From the NCBI GenBank assembly GCA_052034135.1, contig JBPOJC010000111.1, positions 1 through 14,543 of the forward strand: a stretch of DNA of 14,543 nt, written 5' to 3'. How positions within the stretch are numbered: the stretch's first letter is position 1; each line of letters opens with the position of its first letter. Source of the DNA: JAGPKI01 sp052034135. Lineage in GTDB: Bacteria > Caldisericota > Caldisericia > UBA6126 > JAGPKI01. Below are positions 1 through 7,598 of the stretch, piece by piece. The translations under genes were made by a program, and so were the position numbers. The notes beneath the pieces are model-generated. The model had not been told where the DNA came from and ran no database searches. It saw only the letters and a program-made list of their open reading frames with translations.

Positions 1-25
1 AAGTTGGGTTAAGATATATTTGATG

Positions 26-45
26 TTAAATCAGTTTTGATTTAA
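26..45. repeat. Perfect 8-bp inverted repeat, 4-nt loop
   Basis: TTAAATCA and TGATTTAA flank a GTTT loop. A short run of T (51-54) follows a few bases later. An in-frame stop at 10-12 could end an upstream gene, so this might be a weak terminator. The stem has only one G-C pair, so termination is an inference of low confidence. Confidence 0.3.
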
Positions 46-66
46 TAGTGTTTTCATTTAAGGAAA

Positions 67-120
67 TAGTTCAAGTGTCAAGCTATACAAAAATTAATAG
101 AGATATATTGACTTGAACTA
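67..120. repeat. Large inverted repeat overlapping the first promoter
   Basis: TAGTTCAAGT (67-76) is exactly complementary to ACTTGAACTA (111-120). After a 2-nt bulge (GT, 77-78), CAA (79-81) also pairs with TTG (108-110), giving 13 bp around a 26-nt loop. The right arm contains the putative -35 box TTGACT, so the dyad could be an operator or a structure affecting transcription of the lipoprotein gene. It is not followed by a T-tract, so a terminator role is unlikely. The symmetry is seen directly; the function is inferred. Confidence 0.5.
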
Positions 121-136
121 ATAATTGCAGAATAAT
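108..136 (+). promoter_or_regulatory. Putative sigma70-type promoter of the lipoprotein gene
   Basis: A -35 box TTGACT (108-113, 5 of 6 to consensus) and a -10 box AATAAT (131-136, 5 of 6) are separated by 17 bp. Transcription would start near 143, about 100 nt before the preferred GTG start of the lipoprotein gene. In such AT-rich DNA some matches arise by chance. Confidence 0.45.
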
Positions 137-224
137 CATTAATGTATTATTAACTTAAAATTTTTTGATTTAGGCTGAAAGCAGAAAAAACATAATGGAT
201 GGACGGCAAGACAAAAATTTTAAA

Positions 225-235
225 AAGGAAGAGGG
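225..235 (+). promoter_or_regulatory. Ribosome binding site supporting the GTG start at 247
   Basis: The purine-rich stretch AAGGAAGAGGG lies 11 nt before GTG 247. The alternative ATG at 199 has only an A-rich stretch upstream without a GGAGG-like core. The site therefore favours the internal GTG, which also gives a compact lipoprotein signal peptide. Confidence 0.5.
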
Positions 236-246
236 TTATTGATATC

Positions 247-1164
247 GTGAAAAAAGGAAATGCAACAAAAAAGCAAAAATTATTAATTTCTTTAATTAGT
301 TTATTTATTATGCTGACAGTTTGTAGTTGTTCAAAAAGTATTACAAATAATGTATCAGATGAGCCTTATAAGCTCGGTATTTATAACCAGGCTTTAAGCA
401 TTTTTGACGATTTTATAAAATCAAATCCAGAAGATAGTAGAGTTAAAGAAGGAGATATTATAGAGGAACTTAATCTTAAGAAGATCTCAAACAATTATTT
501 TTTGATATCTTATAAAATTTCACCAATTCTTTCGCTTACAAATTACAATTATGCCTTGTTAGAAGTTAATAAGAATGTTTGCAAAATGATTAATTTAAAT
601 ACTGATGATTATATAAGTGATGTCTCTTTTGATAATGGTTTTATTTTGTTTTATTGCGATGGGCGAAATACTATGAACGCTTTTAGAGATTTTCCACATA
701 ATTTCAAATATGATATAGAGAAAGGAACAGTAACAAAAGAATATGTATTTAGGCCTTTGACAGGCTTTGTTTCTTTAGGTAGTAGCGTAAACAAGATTGG
801 CTTAAAAAGCATAACTGAAAAGGATAAAACTATTTTGTTTAGCTTTTCAGTAGTTAAAGATACTTTTCTTGCAGGTGGCGCTATTTGTCCATCTATAAAA
901 ATTGGATCAGAATATAGCAATCAGGAAAAAAATGAGATTTTAATTGATTTTGAAAACACTATTTTATTAAGTGAAGCAGAAGCTCAACTCTCAAAATTAA
1001 AAGAGAAAGACTATATAAAAGATGTAAAAACAAGGACTTATTCCGGGATGTACGATGAAATCCATTTGGTTATTTATTTTGAATTCGAAAATATTAAGGA
1101 ATTTAGTGGTAAATTTGAAACTGGTGATAATGGGCTATTGGATTTCAGTTTGATTCTTAAATAA
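247..1164 (+). CDS. Predicted lipoprotein of unknown function, upstream of rpoB
   Basis: I do not recognise the family. From the preferred GTG start the protein has 305 residues; an ATG at 199 would add 16 residues rich in Lys and Arg. The N-terminus has a basic region (KKGNATKKQK), a hydrophobic stretch (LLISLISLFIMLTV) and a lipobox-like VCSC, so the mature protein is probably lipidated on the second Cys (residue 28) and faces outward on the cytoplasmic membrane. The rest is hydrophilic, with alternating hydrophobic residues suggesting mainly beta structure. No catalytic motif, metal site or further membrane segment is visible. The C-terminal part (about 260-305) has strand-rich stretches such as IHLVIYFEFENI. 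The gene ends 190 bp before rpoB and probably has its own promoter, so co-function with RNA polymerase is not implied. It occupies the place where rplJ-rplL are usually found. Reality of the gene is likely; the start is moderately certain. Confidence 0.75.
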   Translation: MKKGNATKKQKLLISLISLFIMLTVCSCSKSITNNVSDEPYKLGIYNQALSIFDDFIKSNPEDSRVKEGDIIEELNLKKISNNYFLISYKISPILSLTNYNYALLEVNKNVCKMINLNTDDYISDVSFDNGFILFYCDGRNTMNAFRDFPHNFKYDIEKGTVTKEYVFRPLTGFVSLGSSVNKIGLKSITEKDKTILFSFSVVKDTFLAGGAICPSIKIGSEYSNQEKNEILIDFENTILLSEAEAQLSKLKEKDYIKDVKTRTYSGMYDEIHLVIYFEFENIKEFSGKFETGDNGLLDFSLILK

Positions 1165-1185
1165 AGGAGACATGGAACTTATAAA

Positions 1186-1215
1186 TTAGATTTTTTATTG
1201 AATAAATTGTATAAT
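1186..1215 (+). promoter_or_regulatory. Candidate rpoB promoter P1
   Basis: A perfect TATAAT -10 box lies at 1210-1215, directly preceded by TG. The best -35 match is poor (TTAGAT, 1186-1191, 18-bp spacing). It sits in the 190-bp AT-rich gap between the lipoprotein gene and rpoB. That gap shows no convincing GC-rich terminator hairpin and no gene. Confidence 0.35.
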
Positions 1216-1275
1216 ATATAGAAAAATTGAATATAGTATTAATTTTTAAATATCAAAATGGAATTCAAGTTTTTT

Positions 1276-1303
1276 TTGCTTTTTTAAAGAAGTTTTATAT
1301 AAT
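1276..1303 (+). promoter_or_regulatory. Candidate rpoB promoter P2
   Basis: A perfect TATAAT -10 box (1298-1303) lies 16 bp after TTGCTT (1276-1281, 3 of 6 to the -35 consensus). The start site would be near 1310, giving a leader of about 45 nt before the rpoB GTG. Its position makes it the better of two candidates for driving rpoB, the EF-G-like gene and rpoC. Confidence 0.4.
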
Positions 1304-1340
1304 TTGTAATTTGTGTTTTTAAATGCATATAAAAGTGATA

Positions 1341-1345
1341 GGGAG
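1341..1345 (+). promoter_or_regulatory. rpoB ribosome binding site
   Basis: GGGAG lies 9 nt before GTG 1355, a normal spacing. It decides the start: the frame stays open back to a GTG at 1313, but that GTG has no Shine-Dalgarno sequence and would add 14 residues unlike RpoB N-termini. Confidence 0.7.
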
Positions 1346-1354
1346 AGAAAAGTC

Positions 1355-4300
1355 GTGGAAGATAATGTCATTATTCGCGATTTTAGCAAGGTAAAGTTAC
1401 CAATTCAGCCTCCGGATTTATTGGAGGTGCAGAAAAATTCGTTTATTTGGTTTAAAGAAGAGGGGTTCAGAGAACTTTTGGATGAATTCAATTTAAGCGA
1501 GAGCTTGTCATCCACAAGTAAAGCAATAATCGAATTTGTCGATTATGAATTTATTGAACCTGCCATTTCTTCTAAGGAGTGTAAAGCGAAAAGGAGAACC
1601 TATAGTTGCGTTTTAAGGCTTACAGTTAAGATTACATTCAAAGATACTGGAGAAATAAAAGAACAAACAATTTCTGTCGGTGAGATTCCGTGCATGACAG
1701 AAACTGGTTCTTTTATTATTAATGGAGTAGAAAGAGTAGTAATAGGTCAGTTAGCAAGAGCACCAGGAGTTTATTTCGAGGTTGAGCCATCTGGGCGTGG
1801 CGGTGGATACATTCATAAAGCTACGATTATTCCTGATAGAGGTAGTTGGATGGAATTTGAAACTGACGCAGATGGCGCTACTTATATTCGTCTCGACAAG
1901 AAGAGTAAAAAGATTTTAGCAACAATCGTTTTAAGGGCGTTTGGTTTAGATGATGAAGACTTGAAAAGTGTGTTTACTCAAGAAGTTATTATTTCTATAG
2001 ATCCAAAATCACCTATTTTTTTGGATGCAGTAGGGAAAAAATTAGCGGAAGATATTTATGATTATGATACAGGAGAAGATTTGTATAAAGCAGGAACTGT
2101 TCTCACCGCATCCGTAATATCCGAGATTTCAAAAATGGCAATCAATAGTGTCAAAATAGTTGAAGAAGGTGTCATAGAATATATAACAAAAACTCTTGCA
2201 TTAGATGAAACACATACACCAGAAGATGCTAAAAAGTATATTTTTATGAGATTGCGCCCTGGTGAAAGATACACTCCTGAAAATGCTGATCAACAATTTA
2301 GAATGGTTCTTACAGATCCCAAAAGAAATGATTTAGGCGAAATTGGAAGATATAAAATAAATAAAAAACTTTCTCTTAATCTTACAGAAAGAACAATAAC
2401 TGCACTTGATATTATCGAGATAATTAAATATTTTTCAAAAATCGATATAGGCGAAGGAAAGCCTGATAATAGGGATCATCTTGGTAATAAAAGAGTTCGC
2501 CTTGTAGGAGAACTTTTAAAAAATAGTATGAGAGTTGGGTTGTTACGTGTAGTAAGATTCATGCATGAGAAAATTGCTTCAACTCCAGAGGAAGAAATAT
2601 CAGTTCAAAGCGTAATGAATACAAGGCCATTAATAGCAGCTGTAAATGAATTTTTTGGTTTGGGTCAACTGAGCCAATTTATGGATGAAACTAACCCAAT
2701 AGCAGCACTCACTCATAAAAGAAGAGTTTCTTCTTTGGGCCCTGGAGGACTTCACCGTGAAAGGGCTGGTGCTGAAGTTAGAGATATACATAGCTCTCAC
2801 TATGGAAGATTATGTCCTATAGAGACTCCCGAAGGCGAAAATGTAGGATTGATAAACTCTTTGACTATTTATTCCAAGATTGATAAATATGGTTTTATTG
2901 TAACGCCTTATTTACAGGTGAAAAACGGAAGAGTGCTTAGTGAAGAAGTTGTTTATCTGACAGCAGATGATGAAGAAAATTACTATATTGCGCAAGCCAA
3001 TACTCCAATGGATGAGTCAGGAAATATTTTAGAAGAAAAGTGCGTTGTTAGATTTAAAGACGATATATTGGAAATTCCAAAAGAAGAAGTAGAATTTATA
3101 GATGTTCATCCAATGCAGGTATTTTCTGCTTCAGCCAATCTTATACCTTTTCTGGGACACGATGATGCCAATAGAGCATTGATGGGTTGTAATATGCAAC
3201 ATCAAGCAGTGCCTTTACTTTTTCCAGAAATTCCACTTGTTGGTACTGGTTTGGAGAAAAAAGTAGCTGTCGATAGTGGGGCTGTGGAGGTTTCAAATAA
3301 AGATGGTGTGGTTTCATACGTTGATTCAGCAAAAATAACTATTTCCTCAGTAGATAATGGCACCGAAACTGTTAAAATTGGGCATTTAAATAAGGAGTTA
3401 TTAAATAATGTTCTTTTGAATGATATTCCTGAAGTTGCTAAATGCGGAGAAATAATAGATGGAGTTCTCCTTAATAAATTGTTCAAGAATAGAATAGAAT
3501 CGGTTAAGCATTTTAAACCAGAAGAACAGGAAAAATTAGATGAGCAAAGAATTGAAAGATTAAGAGGCACTGTCATCCAGGTAAAAAATGACGAACTTAT
3601 TGGAAATACAGCTGCAGAAACAGTTGTAAGAAAAACTGGTAAACCAATTGTTAAAGAGGGACAGAAAATAACAGACACTATTTTAAATAGACTCGTTAAT
3701 GATAAAGTAGAAAAGATAAAAATTATAGATAATGATGGAAATATTTTAGAACAAATTGTGTTTGCAGAGAGACTCATACAGGAGGAAAGTTTACCTGAGG
3801 ATAAAATTCTTATTTCTTCTGAACCAATTATAGATCCAATTTATTATGGAAAATTGCTTGATTCAGGTGTTTTAAATAAGCTTCTTGAAAAACATGTAAA
3901 AAGTGTAATCGTTATTGATAATAGTAAAATCAAAGAAAGTCCAGTTTTTATACTCAATAAAAAGCTTAATAACCCCGCCGTTATAGGAAAAGATATATTT
4001 TTAGGGCAAGAACTCATTGTTGAAAAAGGAAGTAAAGTTGATAAAAATTTACTTGTTAATTTAATCAATGCTGGAATAGAAGAAATTGAAATAGGCAAGA
4101 GTAGTGATCATGTCTTAGATAAATTTAGGAGAACAAATCAGGATACTGTTGTAAACAAATATCCTCTTCTTGCTGCTGGAGATTATGTTAAGAAAGGTGA
4201 TCCAATAATTGACGGTGAAGCTTGCAAAAAAGGGCATCTTGCACTTGGTGCCAATCTGCTTGTAGCTTATATGCCCTGGAAAGGTTGGAATTATCAAGAT

Positions 4301-5491
4301 GCAATAGTAATTAGCGAGAGACTTGTTGTTGATGATGTACTTACATCACTCCATGTTAAAGAATATAAGGTAAGCGTTAGAGATACTAAAGTAGGTCCGG
4401 AAGAAATAACAAGAGATATACCAAATGTTCCAGAAGATCAGCTTAGAAATCTTGATGAAACTGGAATTATTAAAATAGGTACTGAAGTAGGACCAAATGA
4501 TATACTTGTCGGAAAGATAACTCCTAAAGCTGAAAGTGAGTTTACTCCTGAGATGAAGCTATGGAGAGCAATGTTTGATAAAAAGGGACAAGATGTAAAA
4601 GATTCCTCTCTTAGGGTTTCTCCCGGAGATCACGGGACAGTCATAGGGGTTCAAGTTTTAACGAGAGATGAAGAAGAAAATTTACCAATTGGAGTAAATA
4701 AAATTGTAAAAGTTTATATTGGTGAAAAAAGGAAAATACAAGTCGGCGACAAACTTTCTGGAAGACATGGAAATAAAGGTGTCATATCTCGAGTTTTGCC
4801 CATTAATGATATGCCGTTTCTTGAAGACGGGACACCTATTGATATTGTTTTGAATCCTTTAGGTGTGCCATCAAGAATGAATGTAGGACAGATTTTAGAA
4901 GCATTACTTGGAACTATTTCAGAAGAAAATGGCTTTTACAGTTATACACCTCCTTTTGTTGGTGCAAAAGTCGATGAAATTCTTAATTTTTTAGAAGAAG
5001 CCGGTTTTAAAAATGAAGGTAAACTTAAACTTTATGATGGATTGACTGGCAAACCTTTTGATGGCGAAATCACGATTGGTTATGCTTATATCATGAAACT
5101 TAACCATATGGTTGAGGATAAAATTCATGCGAGATCAACAGGTCCCTATGCTTTAATTACCCAGCAACCACTTGGCGGAAAAGCACAATTTGGTGGTCAA
5201 AGATTTGGAGAAATGGAAGTATGGGCTTTAGAAGCTTATGGTGCAGCCTATACTTTACAGGAGATGCTTACTATCAAGTCTGACGATACAGAAGGCCGCG
5301 TAAATGCATATGAAGCAATTTGTCAAAGAAAGCTTATCCCTCAAAGCAATAGCCCTGAATCATTTAGAGTTATCATTAATGAATTACAAGGATTGGGGCT
5401 AAAGATGGATTTAGTAAAAGAAGAAGAGGAGGAGGAAGAAGAAAGTTTAGCTACTATTTCATTTAAAGAAGGAGGAATTGAAAATATATAA
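1355..5491 (+). CDS. rpoB: DNA-directed RNA polymerase subunit beta
   Basis: This is the beta subunit of RNA polymerase, forming one side of the active-site cleft and the rifampicin pocket. From GTG 1355 it has 1378 residues, longer than the roughly 1190 typical of Firmicutes. In order are seen the N-terminal protrusion and lobes, the rifampicin region (LSQFMDETNP to RRVSSLGPGG, from residue 439), PIETPEGENVGLINSL, GHDDANRALMGCNMQ, an insertion at about 662-922, the FRRTNQDT segment (from 924), MPWKGWNYQDA, and GDKLSGRHGNKG (about 1131-1142) with the conserved active-site lysines. Residues equivalent to E. coli Asp516, His526 and Ser531 are D444, H454 and S459, so nothing suggests rifampicin resistance there. 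The C-terminus carries a run of eight Glu and a short extra tail. The stop codon overlaps the ATG of the next gene (TAATG), indicating translational coupling. Identification is certain; the start is well supported. Confidence 0.97.
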   Translation: MEDNVIIRDFSKVKLPIQPPDLLEVQKNSFIWFKEEGFRELLDEFNLSESLSSTSKAIIEFVDYEFIEPAISSKECKAKRRTYSCVLRLTVKITFKDTGEIKEQTISVGEIPCMTETGSFIINGVERVVIGQLARAPGVYFEVEPSGRGGGYIHKATIIPDRGSWMEFETDADGATYIRLDKKSKKILATIVLRAFGLDDEDLKSVFTQEVIISIDPKSPIFLDAVGKKLAEDIYDYDTGEDLYKAGTVLTASVISEISKMAINSVKIVEEGVIEYITKTLALDETHTPEDAKKYIFMRLRPGERYTPENADQQFRMVLTDPKRNDLGEIGRYKINKKLSLNLTERTITALDIIEIIKYFSKIDIGEGKPDNRDHLGNKRVRLVGELLKNSMRVGLLRVVRFMHEKIASTPEEEISVQSVMNTRPLIAAVNEFFGLGQLSQFMDETNPIAALTHKRRVSSLGPGGLHRERAGAEVRDIHSSHYGRLCPIETPEGENVGLINSLTIYSKIDKYGFIVTPYLQVKNGRVLSEEVVYLTADDEENYYIAQANTPMDESGNILEEKCVVRFKDDILEIPKEEVEFIDVHPMQVFSASANLIPFLGHDDANRALMGCNMQHQAVPLLFPEIPLVGTGLEKKVAVDSGAVEVSNKDGVVSYVDSAKITISSVDNGTETVKIGHLNKELLNNVLLNDIPEVAKCGEIIDGVLLNKLFKNRIESVKHFKPEEQEKLDEQRIERLRGTVIQVKNDELIGNTAAETVVRKTGKPIVKEGQKITDTILNRLVNDKVEKIKIIDNDGNILEQIVFAERLIQEESLPEDKILISSEPIIDPIYYGKLLDSGVLNKLLEKHVKSVIVIDNSKIKESPVFILNKKLNNPAVIGKDIFLGQELIVEKGSKVDKNLLVNLINAGIEEIEIGKSSDHVLDKFRRTNQDTVVNKYPLLAAGDYVKKGDPIIDGEACKKGHLALGANLLVAYMPWKGWNYQDAIVISERLVVDDVLTSLHVKEYKVSVRDTKVGPEEITRDIPNVPEDQLRNLDETGIIKIGTEVGPNDILVGKITPKAESEFTPEMKLWRAMFDKKGQDVKDSSLRVSPGDHGTVIGVQVLTRDEEENLPIGVNKIVKVYIGEKRKIQVGDKLSGRHGNKGVISRVLPINDMPFLEDGTPIDIVLNPLGVPSRMNVGQILEALLGTISEENGFYSYTPPFVGAKVDEILNFLEEAGFKNEGKLKLYDGLTGKPFDGEITIGYAYIMKLNHMVEDKIHARSTGPYALITQQPLGGKAQFGGQRFGEMEVWALEAYGAAYTLQEMLTIKSDDTEGRVNAYEAICQRKLIPQSNSPESFRVIINELQGLGLKMDLVKEEEEEEEESLATISFKEGGIENI
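3338..4120 (+). other. RpoB lineage-type insertion with four tandem motif copies
   Basis: This stretch encodes about residues 662-922 of RpoB, between DGVVSYVDSAKI and KFRRTNQDT. In B. subtilis-type beta subunits I recall only some 30 residues here, so roughly 230 are extra. Four segments align without gaps on the pattern G-x-x-I/L/V-T/D-x-x-x-L-x-x-L-x-x-x-x-V/I-x-x-V/I, starting at G698, G769, G832 and G892. The same pattern occurs at G247 of this protein and at G826 and G894 of RpoC, in regions known to form sandwich-barrel hybrid motifs. The insertion is therefore probably an array of such domains on the polymerase surface. The repeat is visible in the sequence; the fold is inferred. Confidence 0.7.
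5471..5475 (+). promoter_or_regulatory. Distant Shine-Dalgarno for the EF-G-like gene
   Basis: GGAGG lies inside the end of rpoB, 15 nt before ATG 5491, farther than the usual 5-10 nt. An in-frame TGA at 5479-5481 and the lack of a standard start codon between exclude an upstream start. Start-stop overlap with rpoB probably allows reinitiation by terminating ribosomes. Confidence 0.5.
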
Positions 5492-7554
5492 TGAAGAATT
5501 ACTCAACCGAGAAGATTAGAAATATTGCACTTGTTTCACATGGAGGTGCAGGAAAAACATCTTTCGCAGAGGCTTGCGCTTATAATGCTAAAATCATTGA
5601 AAGAATGGGTAAAGTTACAGATGGAAATACTATTTCAGATCATGAACCTGAAGAAATAAAAAGAGGCATAAGCATTAATTTAAGTATAATTCCGATTGAG
5701 TGGAACAATACCAAGATAAATATTATTGATACCCCTGGTTATTTTGATTTTGTAGGTGAGGTTATTACTGCCTTAAGAGTTACTGAAGGGGCTTTAGTTT
5801 TCGTTGATGCTATATCTGGCATTCAAGTTGGAACAGAAAAAGTTGTTTCATATCTTGATGAGTTTGATTTACCATATGGAATAGTAATAAACAAAATGGA
5901 TAGAGAGAATATCAATTTTGATGAACTTTATAGTTCTATAAAAAAGCAATTTGGATTGAAATGTGTACCTGTATACATACCTTATTTTGCAAATGGACAA
6001 TTTGCTGGATTAATTGATATTATTAACGGAAAAACAATATTAAATGGAGGCAAAACCGAGGAAGTACCAGCTGATCTAAAAGACCAAATTAATAATTTAT
6101 ATGAAGAGCTTTTAGAAAATGCAGTAGAAGCCGATGATTCGTTAATGGAAAAATATTTAACCAATAAAAGTATAACAAAAGAAGAATTTATTATCTCTCT
6201 TAAAAGCGCAATAGCTTCACGTAAGGTTGTTCCAATTATGGTTTCTTCTGGAATAAACAATTTTGGAGTTAAAGAAATCCTAAATTTTGTTAGTGATTTT
6301 TTTCCTTCTCCAATTGATGGAAAACCCGTTAAAGCTCATGATATTGATTCTGACAAGGACATTGTAGTTGAACCAAAAGAAGATAATCCTTTAACTGCTC
6401 TTGTCTTTAAAACTATGACTGATCCATACGTAGGTCAACTTTCTCTTGTGAAAGTTTTCTCTGGCTTAATTAAACCGGATTCCCGAATTTTCAATTCTAC
6501 CAAGAATGAAGAAGAGAAAATTACTCAAACCGCTATATTGATTGGTAAAAATCAAGAAATTGTTGACTCAATTGTTGCTGGAGATATCGGAGTACTTACT
6601 AAATTAGTATACACAAAAACGGGAGACAGTCTTTGTGATATCAATAGAAAATTAAAATTAGACTGGGTAAAATTGCCTGTTCCAAATATGAGAGTTGCTA
6701 TTATTCCAAAAACAAAAAATGATGAAGATAAACTTGGAAGTATTATACCGAGAATACAAGACGAAGACCTTACTTTAAAGATAATAAAAGATGAAGAAAT
6801 AAAACAAACAATTATTTATGGTATGGGAGATACGCATCTTCAAGTTATAGTGGAAAAGCTAAAGAGGAAATTTGGTGTAAATGTTGAATTAGTACCACCA
6901 AAAATTCCATATAAAGAAACGATTAAGAAAGGCGCAAAGGCAGAAGGCAAATATAAAAAGCAAACTGGGGGACATGGGCAATATGGTCATTGTTGGTTGG
7001 AGATTTCTCCTCTACCTCGAGGAAGTAATTTTGAGTTCGAAAGCAAGATATTTGGAGGAGCAATTCCTAAACAATATATTCCAGCTATTGAAAAAGGCGT
7101 GGTAGAAGCTATGCAAGAAGGTATTTTAGCTGGATATCCCGTAGTTGATATAAAGGTTGTTGTTTTTGATGGATCTTATCATCCAGTTGACTCTTCAGAG
7201 CTTGCATTTAAAATTGCAGCTTCAATGGCTCTTAAAAAGGGTCTACAAGAAGGCGATCCAATACTTCTCGAGCCTATTATGAGTGCAAAAATTACTGTTC
7301 CTGAAAGTTATATGGGCGCTGTCATAGATGACCTTAATACAAAAAGAGGAAGAGTAATAAATATCGATTCTTTGAATGGACTTAGTGTTATAAATGCAGA
7401 AATCCCAATGATTGAGATGCAAAGATATACAGCCGACTTAAACTCAATAAGTGGTGCAAGGGGTTATTTTGAAGCAGTCTTTTCTCATTATGAGGAAGCT
7501 CATCCAAAGGTTTTAAAATCAGTTTTGGAAGCTGCAAAACAAATCAATGAATAG
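5491..7554 (+). CDS. Elongation factor G-like GTPase (EF-G2 type)
   Basis: This is a five-domain translational GTPase of 687 residues, an EF-G paralogue distinct from the fusA product downstream. The G domain carries SHGGAGKTS (16-24, P-loop), KRGISI (57-62, switch I), DTPGYFDF (80-87, switch II) and NKMD (134-137). Domain II starts near PLTALVFKTMTDPYVGQ. Domain IV carries QTGGHGQYGH (491-500) and the tip loop DGSYHPVDSSE (560-570), and domain V is present. Two G-domain residues differ from canonical EF-G: Tyr84 replaces the His that activates water for hydrolysis, and Ser61 replaces the switch I Thr. As I recall, both are usual in the EF-G-like subfamily named EF-G2 or fusA2, whose role is poorly defined; slow GTP hydrolysis or a non-translocation role is inferred. 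The tip His564, important for translocation in EF-G, is kept. The gene overlaps rpoB by one base and precedes rpoC by 44 bp, so it is almost surely in the rpoBC operon, an unusual place for this family. Confidence 0.92.
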   Translation: MKNYSTEKIRNIALVSHGGAGKTSFAEACAYNAKIIERMGKVTDGNTISDHEPEEIKRGISINLSIIPIEWNNTKINIIDTPGYFDFVGEVITALRVTEGALVFVDAISGIQVGTEKVVSYLDEFDLPYGIVINKMDRENINFDELYSSIKKQFGLKCVPVYIPYFANGQFAGLIDIINGKTILNGGKTEEVPADLKDQINNLYEELLENAVEADDSLMEKYLTNKSITKEEFIISLKSAIASRKVVPIMVSSGINNFGVKEILNFVSDFFPSPIDGKPVKAHDIDSDKDIVVEPKEDNPLTALVFKTMTDPYVGQLSLVKVFSGLIKPDSRIFNSTKNEEEKITQTAILIGKNQEIVDSIVAGDIGVLTKLVYTKTGDSLCDINRKLKLDWVKLPVPNMRVAIIPKTKNDEDKLGSIIPRIQDEDLTLKIIKDEEIKQTIIYGMGDTHLQVIVEKLKRKFGVNVELVPPKIPYKETIKKGAKAEGKYKKQTGGHGQYGHCWLEISPLPRGSNFEFESKIFGGAIPKQYIPAIEKGVVEAMQEGILAGYPVVDIKVVVFDGSYHPVDSSELAFKIAASMALKKGLQEGDPILLEPIMSAKITVPESYMGAVIDDLNTKRGRVINIDSLNGLSVINAEIPMIEMQRYTADLNSISGARGYFEAVFSHYEEAHPKVLKSVLEAAKQINE

Positions 7555-7576
7555 AGAAGATATCTCTTTGTTTGTT

Positions 7577-7582
7577 AGGAGG
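7577..7582 (+). promoter_or_regulatory. Distant Shine-Dalgarno of rpoC
   Basis: A full AGGAGG lies 16 nt before ATG 7599. An in-frame TAA at 7593-7595 rules out a start closer to it. The long spacing and the following AATT resemble the site before the EF-G-like gene. No promoter was seen in the 44-bp gap, so rpoC is probably read from the rpoB promoter. Confidence 0.6.
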
Positions 7583-7598
7583 AATTAATAAGTAATTT

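Noticed and set aside
1172..1189. Tiny ORF (MELIN) after AAAGGAGA just downstream of the lipoprotein gene
   Set aside because: Only five codons, with the purine-rich sequence just 2 nt from the ATG. It may be a remnant or chance; nothing supports a gene.
1222..1247. AT-only hairpin AAAAATT / AATTTTT upstream of rpoB as a terminator or attenuator
   Set aside because: The stem has no G-C pairs and the region is almost entirely A and T, so such symmetry is expected by chance and would be unstable.
1313..1354. Upstream GTG 1313 as the rpoB start
   Set aside because: It lacks a ribosome binding site, overlaps the likely transcription start, and adds residues unlike RpoB N-termini. GGGAG before GTG 1355 fits better.
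2669..2731. Possible rifampicin resistance from changes in the RpoB rifampicin region
   Set aside because: D444, H454 and S459 match the sensitive residues, and Ala at the E. coli Ser522 position is also found in sensitive Firmicutes such as B. subtilis.
3202..3777. 191-codon open frame on the minus strand inside rpoB
   Set aside because: It is antisense to a conserved gene, rich in Ser, Leu, Phe and Ile as expected from reverse reading of AT-rich coding DNA, and matches no family I know.
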